In this document: one piece after another, positions 26,470 to 34,220 of the stretch
Position numbering within the stretch: the stretch's first letter is position 1
Layout: each line of letters opens with the position of its first letter
Source: Epilithonimonas hominis
GTDB taxonomy: Bacteria > Bacteroidota > Bacteroidia > Flavobacteriales > Weeksellaceae
Direction: 5' to 3'
Assembly: GCF_003730015.1 (NCBI RefSeq)
Contig: NZ_RJTU01000079.1
Location: 1-64,000 of the forward strand
Length of the DNA stretch: 64,000 nt
Translations under genes and position numbers: made by a program
Notes under the pieces: generated by a model
What the model was told of the DNA's origin: nothing
Databases searched by the model: none
Seen by the model: the letters and a program-made list of their open reading frames with translations, nothing else

Positions 26470-26509
26470 ATAAAAATTGTGGCCCCAACCCTAAAGGGAG
26501 CAATTTTTA
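26470..26509. repeat. Imperfect hairpin containing a CCCTAAAGGG core
   Basis: An outer stem AAAAATTG with CAATTTTT encloses GGCCCCAACCCTAAAGGGAG, whose CCCT-AA-AGGG forms an inner hairpin. I recall similar CCCCAACCCTAAAGGGAG strings after many flavobacterial genes. It may act as an mRNA 3' stem or attenuator. Confidence 0.45.
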
Positions 26510-26516
26510 AAATAGA

Positions 26517-26544
26517 AAACCACCAAAATTTTGGTGGTTTTTTT
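26517..26544. terminator. Bidirectional terminator between sodA and the DUF4126 gene
   Basis: A perfect 26-bp palindrome with half AAAACCACCAAAA, followed by T-runs. It serves sodA on the plus strand and overlaps the end of the convergent gene at 26543. Confidence 0.85.
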
Positions 26545-27136
26545 ATGGATTATCAATAGTTGTATTCCTGATTTTTCGCCAGATTTTTCGCCCAAAAATA
26601 ATAACTAAAATCAAGAGAGCTAATGCCAGTATGAAAGCAATAACCGGTAAAAAGATTGAGAGAACAGACATCAATCCAGCTCCGGCTGTTTCTGTTGTAG
26701 CTATGACGTTATTACCTATTCCTGCAGTAGTTGCGGTAGAAGCGGCACGTGTTCCGGCAAACCCTGCTGCTATGGTTGCTGCTGTTCCGCCACCTGCAAT
26801 TATTGCCAAAGCCCATTGTGGAAATGTACCTAACTCTATAAACTGACTTGCAAAAAGAACAGAGCCAGCTACTGTGGCGAGTGGAACAGTTACGGTATCT
26901 AGAAAATTATCAACCACGGGAATGTAGTAAGCCAGAATTTCTACTAATGTTGCGACTCCTGTGACAATGAGTGTAGGCAGACTAGACAACCATTGGAAGT
27001 TATCATTCATAGGAATCCAGCCTAGATATGAGGCAAGACTCACGGCAAACAAAGGTAAAAAAACACGAAAACCTGATGCCGCAGCAAGACCGATTCCAAT
27101 GAAGGAACTCAGGATGTAAGGTAAAATATCACTCAT
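26543..27136 (-). CDS. DUF4126 membrane protein
   Basis: A 197-residue integral membrane protein with about five helices. The start (ILSSFIGIGLAAASGFRVFLPLF) and the central SLPTLIVTGVATLVEILAYYIPVVDN segment are the marks of DUF4126, a family of unknown function. A Gly/Ala/Thr-rich stretch (about 115-150) resembles a re-entrant or packed helical region. The C-terminal tail is basic (RKIWRKIRN). It is transcribed separately from rnpA, 43 bp away. No partner suggests a substrate. Confidence 0.8.
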   Translation of the reverse strand: MSDILPYILSSFIGIGLAAASGFRVFLPLFAVSLASYLGWIPMNDNFQWLSSLPTLIVTGVATLVEILAYYIPVVDNFLDTVTVPLATVAGSVLFASQFIELGTFPQWALAIIAGGGTAATIAAGFAGTRAASTATTAGIGNNVIATTETAGAGLMSVLSIFLPVIAFILALALLILVIIFGRKIWRKIRNTTIDNP

Positions 27137-27179
27137 TTGTAATTTTTATAAGATTAAAATTACAAATTAAAAAAGAATA

Positions 27180-27551
27180 TTATCTCGTTTTCTTTTTACA
27201 AAGTTCAAGGAAATTCTTTTCCAAATCTGAATAGTGCTCAGGCATTTCCTTGGAAACCCAAAATAACATAGCCAAAGATTTCTCTCCAAATGCTTCTTTA
27301 TATATGGATTTATTGAGTCTGTAAGCTTCTCTGAGTAAACGTTTTAAACGATTCCTGTCGACGGCCTTTTTAAAGAATTTTTTAGATACGGATACTCCCG
27401 TTTTGTTGCTGTCTAAAGTGGCTGTATCATTGGGCGTTAGATAAATAATCCTGATATTGTCCACAGAAAGCCATTTCCCTTTTTTGAACAAAAGGTCAAT
27501 ATCTGATTTTTTTTTCAGCTTTTCTTGTTTCGGAAATCCGTGCTGTTTCAA
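27180..27551 (-). CDS. rnpA: Ribonuclease P protein component
   Basis: Basic protein that helps the RNase P RNA remove 5' leaders from pre-tRNAs. The family motif is clear: VSVSKKFFKKAVDRNRLKR followed by LLREAYR, residues about 50-80. It has 123 residues. The start is TTG at 27551, one base after the tcdA stop; there is no ATG in a suitable place, and the N-terminal FPKQEKLKKK fits the family. Unusually for bacteria generally, it is not beside rpmH or dnaA but behind tcdA. Confidence 0.9.
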   Translation of the reverse strand: MKQHGFPKQEKLKKKSDIDLLFKKGKWLSVDNIRIIYLTPNDTATLDSNKTGVSVSKKFFKKAVDRNRLKRLLREAYRLNKSIYKEAFGEKSLAMLFWVSKEMPEHYSDLEKNFLELCKKKTR

Positions 27552-27552
27552 A

Positions 27553-28281
27553 TTAATTTTTTCTTCCTGTTAGATAATTGATGACCTCTGCAGCAGCATA
27601 CAATCCAAAAATGGCTGGAATAAAACTGATGGTTCCATAAAAAGATTTTTTAAAGTTGCTTCCATCCGTTAGTTTAAGGCTGTTTTCATCTTGTAGCTCT
27701 GTAGAGAAAACACATCTAAAACCTTTAGTGATTCCTTCTTTTTTCAATCTTTTTCTTACCTGCTTTGCCAGCAAACAGTTGTTTGTTTTTTGCAGGTCTC
27801 GTACCATTACTTTACTCGGGTCCGATTTTCCGCCGGCGCCCATTGACGAAACGAGTTTAATTTTGTGTCGTCTGCAGGTTTTTATAAGCGTAAGTTTTGG
27901 GGTGAGAGAATCTATGCAGTCTAGCACGTAATCAAATTTTTCTGATTTTATGAGCTCTTCCATTCTTTCTGGCTCCAGAAACTCGTTGATTTTTGTAAGC
28001 TTGAGTTCTGGGTTAATGTCCATCAGTCTGTCTCCAACCAATTCCACTTTATGCTGTCCAATTGTAGAATGTAATGCTGGTAGCTGTCTGTTGATATTGG
28101 TAATATCCACCACGTCACCGTCTGCAATGATCATCGTTCCGATTCCGGCTCTTGCCAGAAATTCTGCGGCAAATGAACCAACTCCCCCTAATCCCACAAC
28201 TAGGACTTTTGCATTTTGCAATCTTTCTAATCCTTCGTTTTTTATAAGCAGCTCTGTACGCTCCAGCCAGTATTTATCCAT
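27553..28281 (-). CDS. tcdA: tRNA threonylcarbamoyladenosine dehydratase (TcdA/ThiF family)
   Basis: E1-like enzyme that uses ATP to cyclise t6A37 of tRNA into its hydantoin form (ct6A). The Rossmann nucleotide motif VVGLGGVGSFAAEFLARAG, the ADGDVVDITNINRQ segment and SSMGAGGKSDPSKV are TcdA features. I start at the ATG at 28281 (MDKYWLERTELLI, 242 aa); the 17 upstream residues of a longer frame lie inside tatD and are unlike the family. It overlaps tatD by 8 bases and is followed directly by rnpA, so three RNA- or nucleic acid-related genes form one operon. Confidence 0.88.
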   Translation of the reverse strand: MDKYWLERTELLIKNEGLERLQNAKVLVVGLGGVGSFAAEFLARAGIGTMIIADGDVVDITNINRQLPALHSTIGQHKVELVGDRLMDINPELKLTKINEFLEPERMEELIKSEKFDYVLDCIDSLTPKLTLIKTCRRHKIKLVSSMGAGGKSDPSKVMVRDLQKTNNCLLAKQVRKRLKKEGITKGFRCVFSTELQDENSLKLTDGSNFKKSFYGTISFIPAIFGLYAAAEVINYLTGRKN

Positions 28282-28897
28282 TATGTCGAATATTGCCAAG
28301 ATTTTCCCACATTTGATTCTTAAGATTTTCAACAGAAACAGATCTAACTTCGGCTATTTTTTCATATAAATCTTGTATGCTGAAATCCGAATTGTCTGTT
28401 TCCAAAAACAACCTGTCTATGGGAATATTTCTGATAATTTTTTGCAAAGATAAACTTTCCAAAGCTGCTCTTCCAAAACTGAGATAAAAACCAGAATTCA
28501 GAAGTTCTTCCGCAATCTTTTCTTTCTTATTAAATCCGTGGATAATTAATGGGATTTTAGCTTTTTTGAAATGTAGAATCTGTGAAAAACGTCTCACACA
28601 ATGGATGATTACAGGTTTTCTAATTTCTTCTGCCCAAGATAAATGAGCCTGGAATACTTCATTCTGCAGTTTTTCATCAACTGTAATTAGTCCGTCCAGC
28701 CCGCACTCGCCTACTGCAATACAGTTTTTATCTGACGTTTTTTTTTTAATTTCTTCAAAATCTGACTTCCAGTTTTTTGTAATATCCTTAGGGTGTATTC
28801 CTGCTGAAAACATAGAATCTGGAATGGCTTCTAGATGATTAAGATTATATATTCCCTGCTTAATCTGTTTATGATGATGAAAATCTAGAAAATCCAT
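28274..28897 (-). CDS. TatD family metal-dependent hydrolase
   Basis: Amidohydrolase-fold protein of the TatD deoxyribonuclease group. Metal-ligand motifs visible are FHHH at the N-terminus, the glutamate in AVGECGLDG, HCVR and LETDNSDF. The product is 207 residues, shorter than E. coli TatD (260), as in many Bacteroidota. I use the ATG at 28897 (MDFLDFHHH); a longer frame to 28933 adds 12 hydrophobic residues without support. First gene of the tatD-tcdA-rnpA group. Confidence 0.82.
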   Translation of the reverse strand: MDFLDFHHHKQIKQGIYNLNHLEAIPDSMFSAGIHPKDITKNWKSDFEEIKKKTSDKNCIAVGECGLDGLITVDEKLQNEVFQAHLSWAEEIRKPVIIHCVRRFSQILHFKKAKIPLIIHGFNKKEKIAEELLNSGFYLSFGRAALESLSLQKIIRNIPIDRLFLETDNSDFSIQDLYEKIAEVRSVSVENLKNQMWENLGNIRHNG

Positions 28898-29056
28898 AGT
28901 CAAATATAAAAAGTTTATATTAAATAAAAACATTTTGAGATGAATTAACTCATTGACTTTCTTTTAAATTTCCCTACAAATTCTATAATAGATTCGATTG
29001 CTAAAATGTTTTATAATTGATGAAATAATATTATTTTTACATTCTGTTCTATATAT

Positions 29057-29686
29057 ATGAAAAAAAAATTTACAGAGAAACAAATAAAAATTCTTGATGT
29101 CGCTGAGGAGCTTATTGCTAAAAAAGGCTTTGATGGTACTTCGGTTAGAGATATCTGCTCAAAGGCAAACATTAATGTTGCAATGATTTCCTACTACTTT
29201 GGCTCCAAGGAAAAGATGATGTCCTATCTTTATCAATATCGGGTGCAACGTACAAAAGAAAGTTTCTCCGAGTTTGCTCAGACTATAAAGGAGGGAAAAC
29301 CAGAGATGCAGATGAAGGAGATTGTAAATTATGTGATCTCACTGCTATTCAAATACAGTTATTTTCACGGATTTGTGACACAGGAAATGCGCTCATTAGA
29401 TAATGTTAAAGATGATCTACTGGAATTTTATCAGACTTGTGTTATAAGGATAGAAGAAATAGTGAAAAGAGGGATCGTTTCCGGAGTTTTCCATAACGCA
29501 CCGAAATCCGAAGATATTCTTACAATGATTATTGGTTCCGCATTATTCGTCATCAGAAATAAAAATTTTTATGAACAGTATGTTCCTACAAATAATGAGG
29601 CACAATATCAGAAAGAATCAGAACAAAAACTGAAAAATAGCATACTACTAAGTGTTTTTGCTATTTTGGACTATGAGCAAGATTAA
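29057..29686 (+). CDS. TetR family transcriptional regulator
   Basis: DNA-binding repressor type. The N-terminal helix-turn-helix is clear (ILDVAEELIAKKGFDGTSVRD, then ISYYFGSKEKMMSYLY), residues about 10-58, followed by a helical ligand-binding domain. Relatives I remember from Chryseobacterium sit beside RND efflux operons; here the neighbours are tatD upstream and a serine hydrolase convergent, so the target is unknown. Its TAA stop overlaps the stop of the convergent gene (shared TTAA at 29683-29686). Confidence 0.87.
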   Translation: MKKKFTEKQIKILDVAEELIAKKGFDGTSVRDICSKANINVAMISYYFGSKEKMMSYLYQYRVQRTKESFSEFAQTIKEGKPEMQMKEIVNYVISLLFKYSYFHGFVTQEMRSLDNVKDDLLEFYQTCVIRIEEIVKRGIVSGVFHNAPKSEDILTMIIGSALFVIRNKNFYEQYVPTNNEAQYQKESEQKLKNSILLSVFAILDYEQD

Positions 29687-30828
29687 TTTTTAGTCATCAT
29701 TTTCAATACCTCATCAATATAAAGTTCGGTTTCTTTTGGCCTGTTTTTGCTATCTTTCTCGTCGCCTTCTTTCTTCCCTAGACGGATGATGATCATATCA
29801 TATTGGGGGATAACTACTACATATTGCCCGTTGAGTCCGCGCATATAATAATGGGGAATTCTATAGTCATTATTAATCCATAATCCCATTCCATAGGCGC
29901 CATTAGAGTTTTCGGTGGGAGTTGTCATCTCATTGATAAAGTTTTCACTGATGAGCGGAACACCGTCAATTTTTCCTTTATTAAGAATCAGATATCCGAT
30001 TTTAGCAATATCCCTTGCGTTAGACTGGATGCAGCAAAAAGACTTTTCTATACCCATATCGTCTGTAGACCAATCAGCATCATTTTCCATACCAAGAGGT
30101 TTCCAAAGCATTGAAGATGCGTACAGTGATAAGGGCATTCCTACAGCTCTGCCAATAGCAAATCCTAAAAGTTGTGTGGCGCCACTCTGATATTCGAATT
30201 TTTCGCCAGGCATTGTTATTAGTTTTTTATTAAAGACAAGATCTGCCAATGAAAATCCATAATACAGAGCGGCATTTGGACCTAATGGATTTTTATAATC
30301 TTCTTTCCAGTCCAGCCCGCTTTCCATAGAGGCCAGATTTCTGAGGGTGAGATTTTTACCAAAATCATTAGGACTAAACTCAGGATAAAAGTCTGAAAAA
30401 TTCTGATCTGCATTTAGAAATCTACCATCATCAATAGCTTTTCCAAGAAGAAGAACCGTGATGGTTTTAGCTAATGAAAAGGAATTGCTTGGTTTATATT
30501 TTCCATAGCCGTACCAATAATGTTCCTGAAAAATTTTTCCGTTTTTCACTACCAAAAAAGCTGTAGTTTCTGTTTCTTCAAGATGTTTTTTTAGAGAGTT
30601 TGTCAGTTTTATTTTATTATAAAAATCATCTGTGGTCCAGCGTTTTGGTTGCCCTTTAGAAATAATCTTCGAGGGAAAATATTTTCCATCATCTATCGTA
30701 GAACTATTTTCACCTTTCAGATAAGTTAATCTTGCAGCACGGAACAGATAACTATAACCGGAGACGTATATGAGAAGAATTATAGAAGCAATGACGAGTA
30801 GGAAAACCTTGAAGATCTTTTTTAACAT
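29683..30828 (-). CDS. Serine hydrolase (beta-lactamase/class C-like family)
   Basis: Penicillin-recognising fold enzyme of unknown substrate. The catalytic SxxK is SLAK (in NSFSLAKTITVLLLG), and the tyrosine motif appears as YQS in FEYQSGATQ. An N-terminal membrane segment (MLKKIFKVFLLVIASIILLIY) anchors it or acts as a signal. I use the ATG at 30828 (381 aa) rather than 30867, which adds 13 residues before this segment. Such proteins in Bacteroidota are esterases, peptidases or EstB-like enzymes; resistance to beta-lactams should not be inferred. Convergent and overlapping at the stop with the TetR gene. Confidence 0.83.
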   Translation of the reverse strand: MLKKIFKVFLLVIASIILLIYVSGYSYLFRAARLTYLKGENSSTIDDGKYFPSKIISKGQPKRWTTDDFYNKIKLTNSLKKHLEETETTAFLVVKNGKIFQEHYWYGYGKYKPSNSFSLAKTITVLLLGKAIDDGRFLNADQNFSDFYPEFSPNDFGKNLTLRNLASMESGLDWKEDYKNPLGPNAALYYGFSLADLVFNKKLITMPGEKFEYQSGATQLLGFAIGRAVGMPLSLYASSMLWKPLGMENDADWSTDDMGIEKSFCCIQSNARDIAKIGYLILNKGKIDGVPLISENFINEMTTPTENSNGAYGMGLWINNDYRIPHYYMRGLNGQYVVVIPQYDMIIIRLGKKEGDEKDSKNRPKETELYIDEVLKMMTKN

Positions 30829-30874
30829 TCTTGATAGATTTGTTGTAAAAATATTTAATTTAATCAAATATTGA

Positions 30875-30882
30875 TAATTTTG
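30875..30882 (+). promoter_or_regulatory. -7 promoter box for the DUF445 gene
   Basis: TAATTTTG matches TAnnTTTG, 29 bp before the ATG at 30912. Confidence 0.4.
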
Positions 30883-30911
30883 TTTGGAACGATTTTCGAT
30901 TTTTCTAAGAT

Positions 30912-32153
30912 ATGAATGATGTACAGAAAAAACAGCAACTCAGGCAATATAAGACATTAGCAACAGGATTATTTATCCTGATGATGATGACTTTTATAGC
31001 GATGACCATTTTGCAGAAACAAAGTCAGTCGCATTGGATAGGATATATTAGAGCCTTTTCAGAAGCTGCGATGGTAGGTGCTTTAGCAGATTGGTTTGCA
31101 GTGACTGCGCTTTTTAATTATCCGTTAGGTGTTAAAATTCCGCACACCAATCTCATCGAAAATTCGAAAGAAAAGATAGGCGATAATCTAGGGAACTTTG
31201 TGGTCGATAACTTTCTTTCTCCGGAAAATATTCGTCCTTATATTCAGAAACTAAAAGTTTCGGTTTATGTTGGGGATTGGCTTTCCAAAGAGAGGAATCA
31301 AGATGTTTTGATTAATGAATTATCTTCAATTATCAAAGATATTGTCAATAAACTGGATGACGATGCTGTGGTAAAATTCATCTCTGGAAAAGCTGAGGAA
31401 ATGACAGATTCCATCAAATTAAATTCCATCATAGGCAATGGGATCGAATATCTTCTCAGTAAAAATGATCATCAGAAAATCATCACCAACCTGAGCGCTC
31501 AAGTCAAAGGTTACATTCTCGAAAATCAGCAAATGATTTCTGAAAGAGTGCGAAAGGAGAGTTTTTTCCTGATTCCAAAATCAATTGACAATAAAATCGC
31601 AGAAAAAATCACCAAAGGTTTGAGCGATTATTTTCTGGAAGTGGAGCAAAATGCAAATCATCCTTTACGAAGTGAAATCACCAATAAAATCCTCGATTTT
31701 TCGAAAGAGCTGAAAGATGAGCCAAAATGGAAAACGGAATTTGAATCCATCAAATCTGATTTTCTTCAAAGTGATAAAATCAAACAATATTCATCCGATA
31801 TCTGGCAATCTTTGAAATCGTCATTAATCAAAGAACTTTCAGAAGAAGATTCTACATTGAAATCTTACGTCAAAAAAAATATAGACGAATTTGTCGCAAA
31901 TCTTCAAAACGATGAACAGTTCCAAAACCGAATTGATGGCTGGGTGAGATTAACAGCGTATAAATATATTCTGAAAAACACACAGAATTTTGGTGAACTC
32001 ATCAGCACAACTGTTGGCAACTGGGAGGGAAAAGAACTCAGCAGAAAGTTAGAGCTTGAAGTTGGAAAAGATTTGCAATTTATCCGAATCAACGGAACCA
32101 TTGTTGGTGGCCTGGTAGGTCTGCTGATTTATACGATTGCGAATTTTATTTAA
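30912..32153 (+). CDS. DUF445 family membrane-anchored protein
   Basis: A 413-residue protein with the conserved DUF445 opening: a first membrane helix, then FSEAAMVGALADWFAVTALF and PHTNLIENSKEKIGDNLGNFV. A long, mostly helical middle (about 100-380) is rich in Lys, Glu and Ile, and a final membrane helix ends the protein (GGLVGLLIYTIANFI). DUF445 proteins resemble the Bacillus YheB/SbcC-like membrane proteins, of unknown function. Both ends in the membrane with a large soluble domain suggest a scaffold. A hairpin terminator follows. Confidence 0.85.
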   Translation: MNDVQKKQQLRQYKTLATGLFILMMMTFIAMTILQKQSQSHWIGYIRAFSEAAMVGALADWFAVTALFNYPLGVKIPHTNLIENSKEKIGDNLGNFVVDNFLSPENIRPYIQKLKVSVYVGDWLSKERNQDVLINELSSIIKDIVNKLDDDAVVKFISGKAEEMTDSIKLNSIIGNGIEYLLSKNDHQKIITNLSAQVKGYILENQQMISERVRKESFFLIPKSIDNKIAEKITKGLSDYFLEVEQNANHPLRSEITNKILDFSKELKDEPKWKTEFESIKSDFLQSDKIKQYSSDIWQSLKSSLIKELSEEDSTLKSYVKKNIDEFVANLQNDEQFQNRIDGWVRLTAYKYILKNTQNFGELISTTVGNWEGKELSRKLELEVGKDLQFIRINGTIVGGLVGLLIYTIANFI

Positions 32154-32165
32154 AATTCAAAATAA

Positions 32166-32190
32166 AAAAGCCTCCAATTAGGAGACTTTC
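32166..32190. terminator. Probable bidirectional terminator
   Basis: Stem AAAGcCTCC with GGAGaCTTT (one mismatch), loop AATTA, between convergent stops at 32153 and 32195. Confidence 0.55.
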
Positions 32191-32194
32191 AATT

Positions 32195-33862
32195 TTATTT
32201 TTTCTCAAGGATTTTCTCGATGATTTTATGTGTAATCATATAGGTTGGTTTTACACCAGTCAATCCAAGTCCACCAGAAGAAAGTGTGCTTCCTGTCTCT
32301 AAAGGATTATCCGAAGCGTAATAAGCATACATTACAAATAAATCAGGAGAAATATGATGACGGATTTTGCTTGCTACCTGAATCGCTTTTTGATAATGCG
32401 CTCCTTCCATTTCCAGTCCAATCGCTTTCCAAGAGGTTGTCATAAAGTAAGATAAAATGTCTTTGTTCTGAAGCGATGTTCCCAAAACAGTGATCATCGG
32501 TCCTTCGAAAGATTTGATCTCATCATCTACAAAATCAGTCGCTTTTAGAGCGTTTTCGAAAACGTAATTATCAGCAGTTCCTTCAAAAATGTGAGAAGTT
32601 GGAATCATAATATCACCTTTTCCTCCGGTTAGGATTCCTGCTTTACCCATTATAGAAACGGATTTAACCTTCATCATATATACTTCGCCTTTCACTTCGT
32701 ATGGTCTTAGCAATTCGTCCATTACCTCAAAAGCTTGTTCCCCAAATGCGTAGTCAAAAACCAGGATAACATCATCTCCTTTGAATTTCTGATCCGCAAA
32801 AACCGTGTTTTTAAGTTCAGTTTTAGCAAGGTCTATGATTTGAACGTCGATATTGCTGCCGCTGTTATCATCAATATAAATCATTCCCTGTTTTTCAGCA
32901 TATTCTAGGACTTTAGTTTGAAGTTCTTTTTTGTTACTGATGTCCGCAAATAATTTATAATCAACCTCTTTTGTTCCTTTTTTATTAAGAGCATCATTGG
33001 CAAAAACCATATTTTTAACCGAGTGCATATTCGCACTGATGATGTGAAGCGGACGCATATGAAGGTCGTTTTCTACCAGGACTTTCTTGATTTTGTTTGC
33101 CCATCTTTCCCCGAAAAGGTGATGGCCAACTCTTTCCTGAAGAATTGCTGAAAAGTAAATTTCTCTTTCTCTGTTTTCCTTCCAGTCTTCCAGGCTAATC
33201 TGACCGAGCCAGTAAATAATCTTGAACAAGCGGTCGGGATTTTTATCATCTCCGAAGTTGTTATAAGCATTAAGTGTTTCATCAAAAGTTCGTCCTAAAA
33301 AAGAAGAAAGATGAATCAATGCGACTTCTTTTTCTTTTCTGCTGTATTTTTTTTCTCCTTTCGCAACTTCTTCAATGATATTCCAGGTTCTCTTGGCGCG
33401 GCCTTCATTTTCCAAATCGAAACCGATATTCCTGATTTTGTCAGCTTCTAAATAAAGGAAAGTCAAGTGAGTCAGTATGTCATAAATCTCAGAACGTCCC
33501 AAAAGAACTTCGATGTTCATTTGATGTTCATCGATTCTATAGCAGTTTCTTCTACGTTTTTTCGGAACAATAGGTTCAAAACTTCCTTTGTCAAAACCTT
33601 CGTCAGAAGTCAGGTGGATGAAAGAACACTCCTCGATGCCTTCCGGAAGACGGTCAAGAACATAAAGTAAACCGTCCAGCTCTATTTTATTGGGGATGCT
33701 CATGCTTCCGTAGATTTCCGGATTGATTACCATTAAGAGTTTTCTTAATGACTCACCCGACACTCCAGACGGTTTGAAAAATCCTCTATAGAATAAGTGT
33801 CTCATAGAGACATATAATCTTTCGATAGCTTCTGTGGTTTCTCTTGCTCTTGAATTTGCCAT
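32195..33862 (-). CDS. Large conserved protein with phosphorylase-like C-terminus (DUF6909?)
   Basis: A 555-residue cytosolic protein. I believe it is the Bacteroidota family called DUF6909, but the name is from memory. The N-terminal half is helical and highly charged. The C-terminal 200 residues resemble the nucleoside phosphorylase/AMP nucleosidase fold: KAGILTGGKGDIMIPTSHIFEG, then ITVLGTSLQNKDIL and WKAIGLEMEGAHYQKA, where the MEGA string recalls the ribose-binding MES/MEG motif. A purine- or nucleotide-related hydrolase role is therefore possible but unproven. It stands alone, divergent from glnA over a 358-bp gap. Confidence 0.6.
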   Translation of the reverse strand: MANSRARETTEAIERLYVSMRHLFYRGFFKPSGVSGESLRKLLMVINPEIYGSMSIPNKIELDGLLYVLDRLPEGIEECSFIHLTSDEGFDKGSFEPIVPKKRRRNCYRIDEHQMNIEVLLGRSEIYDILTHLTFLYLEADKIRNIGFDLENEGRAKRTWNIIEEVAKGEKKYSRKEKEVALIHLSSFLGRTFDETLNAYNNFGDDKNPDRLFKIIYWLGQISLEDWKENREREIYFSAILQERVGHHLFGERWANKIKKVLVENDLHMRPLHIISANMHSVKNMVFANDALNKKGTKEVDYKLFADISNKKELQTKVLEYAEKQGMIYIDDNSGSNIDVQIIDLAKTELKNTVFADQKFKGDDVILVFDYAFGEQAFEVMDELLRPYEVKGEVYMMKVKSVSIMGKAGILTGGKGDIMIPTSHIFEGTADNYVFENALKATDFVDDEIKSFEGPMITVLGTSLQNKDILSYFMTTSWKAIGLEMEGAHYQKAIQVASKIRHHISPDLFVMYAYYASDNPLETGSTLSSGGLGLTGVKPTYMITHKIIEKILEKK

Positions 33863-34220
33863 ATAATAAAATTTTTGTAAAAGTTTGCTAAGATATGAAA
33901 TTTATTTTAAATCATATTTTAATTCTTAATGATTTGAATTTCAAATAGTTTGATATTAAAAGTGTTTTGATTATTCAAATTTTATAACAGTTTCTAAAGT
34001 TAAACTTTCCCCACTGATTTCAAAAATTAAATTAGATTTATATTCAGTTGAAATAATCGTAATTTTTATTTTATATAATTGATGGGTACTGTATTGTATA
34101 TTAAAGGGTGTCTTAATGTATTTTTTAAAATTTTATCAAAGTTAATTAAAAAATGAGGGGGCGTTTTAATTTTGAATTGTATTTTTTGTAAATTTGCCCT
34201 GTTTAAAATAACACACTTTT
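33863..34220. other. Long AT-rich divergent intergenic region
   Basis: A 358-bp stretch between the divergent DUF6909-like gene and glnA. It is almost entirely A and T apart from a short GAGGGGGCG string (34154-34162). It holds the glnA -7 box at 34189-34196. I see no gene, RNA or clear operator in it; its length suggests regulation of the glutamine synthetase. Confidence 0.5.
34189..34196 (+). promoter_or_regulatory. -7 promoter box for glnA
   Basis: TAAATTTG matches TAnnTTTG, 24 bp upstream of the ATG. A TTTG at 34171-34174 is nearby but spaced closer than the usual -33 element. Confidence 0.5.

Noticed and set aside
27180-27551. rnpA as a marker of the replication origin
   Set aside because: There is no rpmH, dnaA or cluster of DnaA boxes nearby; in this phylum rnpA is often away from the origin.
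29683-30828. Serine hydrolase as a beta-lactam resistance gene
   Set aside because: The SxxK fold is shared by esterases and peptidases, and no feature here points to antibiotic hydrolysis.
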